Shown here in pieces: positions 42,482-49,733 of a DNA stretch of 64,000 nt. The stretch's first letter is position 1; each line of letters begins with the position of its first letter. Made by a program: the position numbers and the translations under genes. The DNA comes from Halobacteriovorax sp. HLS (GTDB lineage Bacteria; Bdellovibrionota; Bacteriovoracia; Bacteriovoracales; Bacteriovoracaceae): positions 496,001-560,000 of the forward strand of contig NZ_QOCL01000009.1 of NCBI RefSeq assembly GCF_004006665.1, read 5' to 3'. The notes under the pieces were generated by a model. That model did not search any database. It was not told the origin of the DNA and saw nothing but the letters and a program-made list of their open reading frames with translations.

Positions 42482-43936
42482 ATGCAAGAAACGTATTTAC
42501 ATTCAATGGCAAGCGTACCTCTAGAAGATATTGTTAAAGAGGAATATCGCATTTACCAAATCTATACTCTAATGGATCGTGCGATTCCTTACCTAAAGGA
42601 CGGTCTGAAGCCAGGTCAGCGTCGTATTCTATTTACACTGTGGAAAAATCAATCCAAAGGCCTCATGAAGGTATCTTCTGCTACAGGTCTAGTGCTAACT
42701 CTTCATCCACATGGACCTGCCTCAGTTGAATCTGCAATTGTTAATATGGCCCAGGATTATACTTTCTCTAATAATTACCCTCTCATTGATAAGAAGGGTT
42801 ATTTCGGTGAAAGAATGGAGACTTCTCCAGCAGCATCTAGGTATATCGAATGTAAACTGGGGAAGATCTCTCAGATTCTACTATTTGATGATATGGACCA
42901 AGTTGAAATGGTTCCTAACTATGATGAAAAAGTTATGGAGCCTCTAAATCTTCTACCTAAACTTCCACTTATGTTACTGAACGGTGCGGAAGGCATTGGT
43001 ACTGGTTTTTCTTCTGTAATTCCTAGTTTTGGTCATAAAGATATTATTGCTTCAATGATTCAATTCCTAGAAACAGGTAAAGCGAAGAAGATTAAGCCAT
43101 ACAATCATGGTTACACATTACCAATTGAAAGAGATGAAAGAAGAAGACTTATCTTTAGAATGGGTTTTGAAGAAAGAGCAGGAAAGTTTTATATAACAGA
43201 GCTTCCTCGTGGTTATGATGCTCCAAAGGTTTATAAGTTTTTAACTAAACATATGGAGTCTGGGTTCTTAAAAGACTTTACTGATTCAAGTGTAGATAAT
43301 GATGTAAATATTGAATTAATCTTTAAAAAGAGTGCAGAAGTTACTTTAGAAGAGATTGAGAAAGTCATGGGGGCCCATTCATCTCAGGTTCCTAACTATA
43401 CTCTTATTTCAGAGCGTGGTGTTCGAATCTTTGATAGACCAGAAGAAATATTAGAGATCTTTTCTGGGCAAAGACTTGCTGTTGTTCAAAGAAGATATGA
43501 ATTACGTTGTGAGAAGCTAAAAAATAGTATTCAACAAAATAATGAAATTATTAAATTCATTAAAAATAAAGAATATGAAGTTGCTACTAAATCTAAAAAC
43601 AGAAAGTCATTTGTTGAGTACTTAACTAAGAAGAAGTATGTTTATGCTGATTACTTAGCAGATATGCCAATTTATAGAATGACAAAAGAAGAAGTTGCTA
43701 AACGTGCTCTTATGGTCAAAGAAGATAAGAAGCTATTTGATGAGTACTCTAAAGTGGCCAAGTCTCCTAAGCTTATCAAGAAGAAGCTTATTGAAGAGCT
43801 TAATGAAGTAGGCGCTCAATTAACAGCTTGGCTTAAAGAGAAAGATCGCGAAAGAGTAGAGCTTAGAAAGAAGATCGAAAAGAAAACAGCGAAAGTTGCG
43901 AAGAAAAAAGCAGTAACGAAAAAGAAAAGAAAATAA
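42482..43936 (+). CDS. Type IIA DNA topoisomerase, breakage-reunion subunit, short T4-like form
   Basis: This 484-residue subunit has the winged-helix and tower region with catalytic Tyr121 in SPAASRYIECKL, plus LKPGQRRIL near the N-terminus. At 484 residues it is far shorter than GyrA or ParC (about 750-900) because the C-terminal DNA-wrapping beta-pinwheel is missing; it ends instead in a lysine-rich tail (KKTAKVAKKKAVTKKKRK). Blocks such as HPHGPASVESAIVNMAQ and GIGTGFSSVIPSF match T4 gp52 and eukaryotic topoisomerase II better than gyrase. It would cut and rejoin both strands with the B subunit. Lacking the pinwheel, it should relax or decatenate rather than introduce negative supercoils. 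A strong terminator follows. Confidence 0.93.
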   Translation: MQETYLHSMASVPLEDIVKEEYRIYQIYTLMDRAIPYLKDGLKPGQRRILFTLWKNQSKGLMKVSSATGLVLTLHPHGPASVESAIVNMAQDYTFSNNYPLIDKKGYFGERMETSPAASRYIECKLGKISQILLFDDMDQVEMVPNYDEKVMEPLNLLPKLPLMLLNGAEGIGTGFSSVIPSFGHKDIIASMIQFLETGKAKKIKPYNHGYTLPIERDERRRLIFRMGFEERAGKFYITELPRGYDAPKVYKFLTKHMESGFLKDFTDSSVDNDVNIELIFKKSAEVTLEEIEKVMGAHSSQVPNYTLISERGVRIFDRPEEILEIFSGQRLAVVQRRYELRCEKLKNSIQQNNEIIKFIKNKEYEVATKSKNRKSFVEYLTKKKYVYADYLADMPIYRMTKEEVAKRALMVKEDKKLFDEYSKVAKSPKLIKKKLIEELNEVGAQLTAWLKEKDRERVELRKKIEKKTAKVAKKKAVTKKKRK

Positions 43937-43937
43937 T

Positions 43938-43965
43938 AAAAAAGGCTCCTTACGGAGCCTTTTTT
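43938..43965. terminator. Bidirectional terminator after topoisomerase operon
   Basis: A 12-bp stem AAAAAAGGCTCC / GGAGCCTTTTTT with loop TTAC has T-runs on both strands. It serves the topoisomerase operon and the convergent gene at 43965, overlapping the first base of that gene's stop. Confidence 0.93.
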
Positions 43966-44612
43966 TATATCGCTTTTAAATGACTTTGTTTTTTATTTTC
44001 ATTTATACATGTATTGTATAAGTATTTTTGATACTCAAAGCAAAAAGCTCTAGCTTCACTTACTCTGAGTTTTCCTTGAGCAATTCTTTTGTACAATTCT
44101 TCTTTAGATTCTGCCCTTTGCTCAGTTGTGTAGTGATAATCTATTGCTTTTTCCATATTTGATAGGAACATTGGCCCATACATTCTATGACCCCACAGAT
44201 CCATATTAATCAATTGGTTCGTGAAGTTAATGGCCATAAGTTCTGCGCTGGTTGCATTTCCACTTCCGTACTCTTTAATGACTTCGTTATATAATGTGGA
44301 AGCGTATTGACACTTTTGAGTAAATATAAAGTACATATTCCAATAGCCCATTGTCGCAAATGTTGTAAAGATGAGAAATGGCTCAACATCAATTCCAAAA
44401 AGTACTAGATTCAAACTTGAGAATACAGTGTAGTAGATACTAAAAATTGCGCCAGTAATTAGTGCAGACCTTATGAGTAGAAAACTATTTCTTGGTCTAT
44501 TTTTAAAGTACATAAATCTAAAAAGTGCAAAGTTTTCAAGGCTCCAGTGAAACCAGTCACTAATATTTTGATTCTTACTCTCTTTTAGATAAATTCTTTC
44601 TGGTATGCTCAT
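43965..44612 (-). CDS. Hypothetical protein with two membrane helices
   Basis: I do not recognise this 215-residue protein. Two hydrophobic segments (about residues 45-70 and 77-97) suggest a hairpin in the inner membrane, with long soluble arms on both sides. It is probably preceded by a sigma-28-like -10 element (TCCGATAA at 44643-44650). It converges on the topoisomerase operon. Confidence 0.62.
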   Translation of the reverse strand: MSIPERIYLKESKNQNISDWFHWSLENFALFRFMYFKNRPRNSFLLIRSALITGAIFSIYYTVFSSLNLVLFGIDVEPFLIFTTFATMGYWNMYFIFTQKCQYASTLYNEVIKEYGSGNATSAELMAINFTNQLINMDLWGHRMYGPMFLSNMEKAIDYHYTTEQRAESKEELYKRIAQGKLRVSEARAFCFEYQKYLYNTCINENKKQSHLKAI

Positions 44613-44642
44613 ATAATTCCCATTAGTTAAGTTACTTCATTC

Positions 44643-44669
44643 TTATCGGATATATATCAGATTTTTTAA
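44643..44669 (-). promoter_or_regulatory. Weak candidate sigma-28 promoter for the gene at 44612
   Basis: On the minus strand the -10 TCCGATAA (7/8) is good, but the -35 (TTAAAAAA or TAAAAAAT) matches only 4-5 of 8. The -10 lies 30 bases upstream of the start codon. Confidence 0.35.
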
Positions 44670-44710
44670 ATAAATCTTATGCTATCTTCATATTATCCGA
44701 AGAGGTAGGT

Positions 44711-46165
44711 ATGAAAAAATATTTTAATCAGTCCTTATTTGTATTTTTAATTCTTAGCAATTTATTTCTCATTAGTTGTTCTAGTGAAGATGAACAGGCC
44801 ATTGCAAATATCATCGAAGAGGTAAGTAAAGATATCCCTGAGGGTGATATTGTAAACCCTAGTGAAGTGACTGAAGTTATCAGTAGAAAGAGTTTTCTTA
44901 GAAAATTTAGAGTAACTGATCCTATTTTCTTAAAACCACTTGAGGAGCGCATTGAGGCATTAAATAAAGCATCTAATTACCACTTTGATATTGAGTCGGG
45001 GAAGTGTTTTGATATAGACGCAGTTGAAGCAAGAGGTGAGTCAGACTCACTTGAATGTAATATTCCCGCTGCCGTTGAATCTGAAAACTATAAATTTTCT
45101 CACTATAATTTCTTTGGAGCAGACGCCAGAGGGGCCAGTGTCAAAGATGCGGAAGTTTCTATTTATGATTTGGTCTTTGCTGAAGTTCAGTTTGATATAA
45201 ATTCAATATTAAATAGCGAAAAGAGACCATTCTATCAACTCTTTCATAATCATAAACGTGTCTATTACAATCAAAAGAATATGGAAGAAAAATATTCTAA
45301 AGCGCTTAAAAAGTATCAGGAAAGAAAGAGAACGTTAAAAAAGAAATTCAGGGCAGCTAAGACCGATAAGGCCAGAGAAGGGATTAAGAATAAAATTCTT
45401 AAGACTAATGAGCAAATTGAATTGGTTAAGTTGAATCATAAAATTGCAAGAAAGAAAGCTTCTAGACATCTAAAAGAGCTTAAGTGGATATCAAAAGTTG
45501 ATGAGCTTGAGCAGATGAATGAAACATTCTCTGGAAAGAATAAAAAATTCGCATTCTTTGATGGATCAATGGGTTATAGCTTTGCTCCATCAAATGAAGT
45601 TTTAAATGATAAAAACTTTACTGTCTCTTTATGGTTTAGAACGTTGATTGATCAGCAAGATAAGAGGCTAATTAACTTCCACCGTGAAGCCAGTCCCGGT
45701 AGTGCCTTGAACTTGTCTCTTAAAAAAGGGAAAGTTGTCATGGGTCTACATAATGGTACAAATTATATTTCTAACGAAGTGGACTTTGAGTATGATGATG
45801 GGGTTTGGCACCACTTTGCTGTAACAAAGTCTAAGAAAGGATTTATTGTTTATATTGATGGAGAAAAATCTCTTCAATACACTGGGGAGTTTTCTGGCCT
45901 TGGTGCTCATCCTGTTGTCTTGGGCTCTTATAATGGTCAAGGTTACTTCTATAGTGGAGATTTAGATGAAGTAAGTATCTGGTCCCGATCTCTTAGTAAA
46001 AAAGATATTAGAGAAGTGTATAATTCTGGTGTTCCAGGAAATATAAAATTGCACACATCTTCTACCTTCATTAATCATTGGTGGAGACTTGGGGATCATA
46101 AAAAAGATAGTGATAATTCTTTCTATGATTCTTACTCTAAGCAAAGCTTCTTGCTAGTAGAGTAA
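44711..46165 (+). CDS. Lipoprotein with C-terminal LamG/concanavalin-like domain
   Basis: This 484-residue lipoprotein has lipobox LISC (Cys23). After an acidic linker, a highly charged coiled-coil region follows (about residues 185-260, rich in K, E and R: KYSKALKKYQERKRTLKK). The C-terminal 200 residues form a LamG-like jelly-roll: NFTVSLWFRTL, WHHFAVTKSKKGFIVYIDG and GDLDEVSIWSRSLS. LamG domains bind glycans or proteins. It is anchored in a membrane and probably surface-exposed or periplasmic. AGAGGTAGGT precedes the ATG. Specific ligand unknown. Confidence 0.85.
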   Translation: MKKYFNQSLFVFLILSNLFLISCSSEDEQAIANIIEEVSKDIPEGDIVNPSEVTEVISRKSFLRKFRVTDPIFLKPLEERIEALNKASNYHFDIESGKCFDIDAVEARGESDSLECNIPAAVESENYKFSHYNFFGADARGASVKDAEVSIYDLVFAEVQFDINSILNSEKRPFYQLFHNHKRVYYNQKNMEEKYSKALKKYQERKRTLKKKFRAAKTDKAREGIKNKILKTNEQIELVKLNHKIARKKASRHLKELKWISKVDELEQMNETFSGKNKKFAFFDGSMGYSFAPSNEVLNDKNFTVSLWFRTLIDQQDKRLINFHREASPGSALNLSLKKGKVVMGLHNGTNYISNEVDFEYDDGVWHHFAVTKSKKGFIVYIDGEKSLQYTGEFSGLGAHPVVLGSYNGQGYFYSGDLDEVSIWSRSLSKKDIREVYNSGVPGNIKLHTSSTFINHWWRLGDHKKDSDNSFYDSYSKQSFLLVE

Positions 46166-46346
46166 GCTCTTGGATTCACATTTTCGGCACTTTATTCCTG
46201 AGTATATTTCTCGGCTAATGCTCTTTTAGTTAACTTTAATGGGGAAATTCGTATCTACTTAATATTTTTATAGTAATCTATTGAGTTCTTTGTTAACCTA
46301 TTAATATATATGGATTTTGCATTAGACTTTAATTCACGGAGGAAGT

Positions 46347-46760
46347 ATGAGTCTTACTAAAGCCGACATTGTTGAGCGTGTTTATAAAGAAGCTGGGTTT
46401 TCCAAGAAGGAAGCAGCTGACTTAGTTGATCTTGTATTCAAGGTTATTAAGGATACGTTAGCAAGAGGCGAAAAAGTAAAAATTTCTGGTTTCGGAAACT
46501 TTTCAATTAGAGACAAAGCAACAAGAGTAGGTCGTAATCCACAAACTGGAAACTCGATGGAAATCTCTGCAAGACGTGTTTTGACTTTCAAGCCATCACA
46601 AGTACTAAAAGAAGATGTAACTGCACGTTACTCTCATAGACTTGATGATAAAGGAAATGAAGATACTTCATTGCCTGCTAAGGAAGGTTCATCTCGTGCT
46701 TTAAGTTCATTTATGAATAACACTGAAGATATCAGTGGTGATGATTTAGACTTTGATTAG
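46347..46760 (+). CDS. ihfA: IHF alpha-like / HU-family DNA-bending protein with acidic tail
   Basis: Residues 1-95 match IHF/HU proteins: MSLTKADIVERVY, GFGNFSIRDKATRVGRNPQTG (the DNA-contact arm) and ARRVLTFKPSQVLK. At 137 residues it is about 40 longer than usual; the extra C-terminus is acidic (NNTEDISGDDLDFD). A strong ribosome site (GGAGGAAGT) precedes it. The MerR-type regulator follows 41 bp downstream, an arrangement known from other proteobacteria with ihfA. Confidence 0.88.
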   Translation: MSLTKADIVERVYKEAGFSKKEAADLVDLVFKVIKDTLARGEKVKISGFGNFSIRDKATRVGRNPQTGNSMEISARRVLTFKPSQVLKEDVTARYSHRLDDKGNEDTSLPAKEGSSRALSSFMNNTEDISGDDLDFD

Positions 46761-46801
46761 AATAGAGTTCTGAGGAACTCTACATACATTTCGGGGGAAG
46801 T

Positions 46802-47233
46802 ATGAGTGCTCAAATTGAGATTCCAAATAAATCGCATTTCAAGTTAAATGAAGTGTGTTCTTTAACAGGTGTTAAGCCATACGTTTTAAGATTTTGGGAA
46901 ACTGAATTTGAACAAATTTCTCCGATCTTATCCTCTTCAGGTCAAAAGCTTTACGAACATAAAGATATTGAAGCAATTGCTTATATCAAGAAGTTACTCT
47001 TCGATGATAAATTAACAATTGACCACGCTAAACGTGAACTTGATTTACAACACTTTTCTCAAACACAAGAAGATGAACAAGAACTAGTCGAGCCTGAGGC
47101 CCATGCTAGGCCTGAGAGATTTTCAAGAAGTCTTTCTGATTCTGATATTCAAAAGCTTGTGATGGCAAAAGCTAAGTTAAATTCTTTAATTTCAAGTGTT
47201 GATACTTTGAAGCAGAGAAATAACTGGCAATAA
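46802..47233 (+). CDS. MerR-family transcriptional regulator
   Basis: This 143-residue protein has an N-terminal MerR-type winged helix (FKLNEVCSLTGVKPYVLRFWE, LYEHKDIEAIAYIKKLL) with no effector-binding cysteines. The C-terminal half is acidic and then helical (DSDIQKLVMAKAKLNSLI), suited to dimerisation. The pairing with an IHF-like gene is common in several proteobacterial groups. Its last 42 bases overlap the end of the prenyl synthase gene on the other strand. Confidence 0.88.
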   Translation: MSAQIEIPNKSHFKLNEVCSLTGVKPYVLRFWETEFEQISPILSSSGQKLYEHKDIEAIAYIKKLLFDDKLTIDHAKRELDLQHFSQTQEDEQELVEPEAHARPERFSRSLSDSDIQKLVMAKAKLNSLISSVDTLKQRNNWQ

Positions 47234-48139
47234 GTCCTTCTTAGTGTGTGATTCAATATTAGTTCTATCTTTGATTATCATAGATTCAATTTTCTTAAAG
47301 TAGTTTGATAGAACTTCTCTTGTCGAATTTAACTTTCCACTATTTAACATTTTTTCAATACTAGAGAGCTCTTTTAAAATTGTTTGATAGCAATTTTCGT
47401 TAAACGAGTTGATCCATGGATTAACTTTTACCTCATGGTCAGTTAATTTTTCATCAACAAGTTCTGTGAGGTCATCTAAAAGTTGAAATACAATACCTAT
47501 ACTATGTCCTAGTCTGAAAATATTTTTAGACTCTTGGTAGTAAGATTTACTACCTTTTTCATCCATTGCGCACCAAAGACCTAGCAACATGGATACCTGA
47601 ATCAGTCTGGCCGTTTTATATTCATGAGTTCTTAAAAGGTTTTCAAAACTAAGAGTCATCTCTTCACTAAGATCGAGAACCTGTCCTTGGATAAGTCCTT
47701 TAGGGCCTAGCGCCCATGAGTAGAGTCTTAGGACTAGTGAGAGGTTTGTGCCTTTGTACTTGCCCAGAAGGGCAAAAGAAGCGCTTAAAAGACCATCTCC
47801 GGCCAAAAGCGCTTTCCATTCATTGAACTTTATATGCGCCGATGGCTTTCCTCTTCTTTGGTCATCATCATCCATGCATGGAAGATCGTCATGCAGTAAT
47901 GTATAGGCGTGATGAACCTCAACGGAGCTTGCTAGAAAGTTAATTGAGTTTTTGTGATTATTAAGGAAGTCAAAATTTTCAAGCCCTAAAAAATCTTTGT
48001 AAACTGAACATACCAGTTGGGGTCTAAAGACTTTTCCTGGAGGAAGCGTTCCATATCTATACACTTCAGAAAATGAGTGATTAGGAATAAGCGAGTTGAC
48101 GTGAGTCTCTAGGTTTTTGACAATTTTTGATAATTCCAT
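47192..48139 (-). CDS. ispA: Polyprenyl (farnesyl/geranylgeranyl) diphosphate synthase
   Basis: This 315-residue prenyl synthase has the first aspartate-rich motif DDLPCMDDDDQRRGKPS and the second region FQLLDDLTELVDE, which reads DDLTE instead of the usual DDxxD. Other family blocks are present (AGDGLL, QGQVLDLSEE). It condenses IPP with allylic diphosphates for isoprenoids such as undecaprenyl or ubiquinone/menaquinone side chains. It follows gspN by 41 bp and may be read through from the gsp operon. The altered second motif is a conservative Asp-to-Glu change. Confidence 0.9.
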   Translation of the reverse strand: MELSKIVKNLETHVNSLIPNHSFSEVYRYGTLPPGKVFRPQLVCSVYKDFLGLENFDFLNNHKNSINFLASSVEVHHAYTLLHDDLPCMDDDDQRRGKPSAHIKFNEWKALLAGDGLLSASFALLGKYKGTNLSLVLRLYSWALGPKGLIQGQVLDLSEEMTLSFENLLRTHEYKTARLIQVSMLLGLWCAMDEKGSKSYYQESKNIFRLGHSIGIVFQLLDDLTELVDEKLTDHEVKVNPWINSFNENCYQTILKELSSIEKMLNSGKLNSTREVLSNYFKKIESMIIKDRTNIESHTKKDLLPVISLLQSINT

Positions 48140-48180
48140 AATTTAGCCTTGTTAGGCTGTGAACTTATCAAAAATTGTAT

Positions 48181-49116
48181 TTATTGGAAACTAGGAACTG
48201 GTGAAGAAAGTCTTCCTCCGACTTTAAATTTGTAGAAGCCTTTGTCGCTGGGTTGTCTGCCGCTTAGCATTGCGTTAAGTAGAGCGAAACTTTCTAAGAT
48301 TGTTTGCGAAAACTTAACTTCTCCTACTAAATCTAGTGTCGAGTTATCTGTATTGTGAGGGTTTAGTTTGATATTGCCATCTATAAGAGCAATGATAGGT
48401 GAGTTAGAGTTACCAATCCTTATATCTTTAAGCTCAATCAAGTTCTTAGCGTTAACACTAGATTTTATTTGTAACTGACTAATTGGTAGTGCTGGAAGAT
48501 CTACGAGGCCCGCGACATTTTGAGGAGGTATATTGAGATTTGTTGAACTTATAATTACATCTCCTGAGGTAAGATTACCTTGGTTGATATTTACTAAGGC
48601 CTCTATTTCAAAGTCTCCACTGAATTTAAGTGATTTCTTACCAAGTAATGCAAGTAGCGTTTCATGGGAGATTGAAGACTTGTCAATTTTGATCACTTGT
48701 CGGTTCATTCCAATTGTTGGGTAGATATTAAGAACCGTAAGCTTGTGCTTAATTTTTGTATGAAACTTCAATCCAATTGGCCAAACACTCGGCATCTGTA
48801 AGCTTAGAGCAAGATCATTTAGCTTCATCATTCCACCGGGATTATTGAAGCAAACTCCACTTATGACAGGCTTTTTCAAAATAATTTTTGGAGTAAACCA
48901 TTCAATTCTTAGGTCATCATAAGTGATAGGACAGGCCCTATTTGTTGCAAGTGCATTAACAACTGATGTTTTAATTATTTTTGAAATAGGAAAATTAAAG
49001 AAAAAGGCCAAGAAAAAAAGAACTACTGCTGCAATAACTATTTTCGTTATTGTAAGTCGACTTTGTTCATAAATCTCTTCTGGTAATTCATTCGGTTGTA
49101 CTTTTAACTTAACCAT
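48181..49116 (-). CDS. gspN: Type II secretion protein GspN
   Basis: This 311-residue protein has one N-terminal membrane helix (about 28-48, IVIAAVVLFFLAFFFNFPI) and a periplasmic beta-rich part resembling the GspN/AsmA-like fold. Its place as last gene in the gspC-N order supports the call more than its sequence does. Its ATG overlaps the gspM stop by one base. Confidence 0.85.
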   Translation of the reverse strand: MVKLKVQPNELPEEIYEQSRLTITKIVIAAVVLFFLAFFFNFPISKIIKTSVVNALATNRACPITYDDLRIEWFTPKIILKKPVISGVCFNNPGGMMKLNDLALSLQMPSVWPIGLKFHTKIKHKLTVLNIYPTIGMNRQVIKIDKSSISHETLLALLGKKSLKFSGDFEIEALVNINQGNLTSGDVIISSTNLNIPPQNVAGLVDLPALPISQLQIKSSVNAKNLIELKDIRIGNSNSPIIALIDGNIKLNPHNTDNSTLDLVGEVKFSQTILESFALLNAMLSGRQPSDKGFYKFKVGGRLSSPVPSFQ

Positions 49117-49733
49117 TATTTTGCAACCTTTCCATAATGTGTAATTTTAATCGTTCCACTAATGAGGGATTTAGTTGTATCTCGCTTTAATACGATCTCT
49201 TCGATTTTCACTTTTTCGGCCTGTAAAAGACCAATGATAAGATCAGAGAGGTTAGCAGAAGTGAGTAGCTTAACTGTAATCATAGCTTCTGATTTAGAGA
49301 TATTTCCTGATTGTTCTAATGGTTCAAAACTCGCTACCGATATATTGCTAGGTGAGATACTCTTTCTTTGTGCAAGCCTGTTAAGTCTTTGATTTAGATC
49401 ATTTCTATTTAAAACTTGGTGAGGAGAAATAATTCTAGAACCAACTCTTTCTACTTCATTTTTCTTAGCAATGAAGAATTGAATTTCTTCGAGTATACTC
49501 GCTTTTGTTTCAATTGTACTCTTTAACATTGAGTTAGAGATAAAGAAAGCTAGCATGACAAATATTGGAACTAGTATGAGTAGATAAGAACCTGCTTGTG
49601 AAACAATCTTTAACTGCTGCTCACTAAGTGAGTTCATTGTTTCATCAATTTTGGCCTTGGCCGGGCTTTCTTTGAATGCATCTAGCTGCTTAAAAATAAA
49701 ATCATCTATTTGTTTTATGACTTTCTTTCTCAT
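49116..49733 (-). CDS. gspM: Type II secretion protein GspM
   Basis: This 205-residue bitopic protein has a short cytoplasmic N-terminus, one membrane helix (about 47-69, AGSYLLILVPIFVMLAFFI) and a periplasmic ferredoxin-like domain, the usual GspM layout. It binds GspL in the inner-membrane platform. The ATGA overlap with gspL shows translational coupling. Sequence similarity in this family is low, so context carries much of the weight. Confidence 0.86.
   Translation of the reverse strand: MRKKVIKQIDDFIFKQLDAFKESPAKAKIDETMNSLSEQQLKIVSQAGSYLLILVPIFVMLAFFISNSMLKSTIETKASILEEIQFFIAKKNEVERVGSRIISPHQVLNRNDLNQRLNRLAQRKSISPSNISVASFEPLEQSGNISKSEAMITVKLLTSANLSDLIIGLLQAEKVKIEEIVLKRDTTKSLISGTIKITHYGKVAK

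Noticed and set aside
42092-42487. 131-codon minus-strand frame rich in Phe and Leu
   Set aside because: It is the antisense of the lysine-rich tail of the topoisomerase B subunit, which reads as Phe/Leu in the opposite strand.
40311-43936. Prophage origin of the T4-like topoisomerase
   Set aside because: No phage structural, replication, integrase or attachment sequences are nearby, and base and codon use match the flanking genes.
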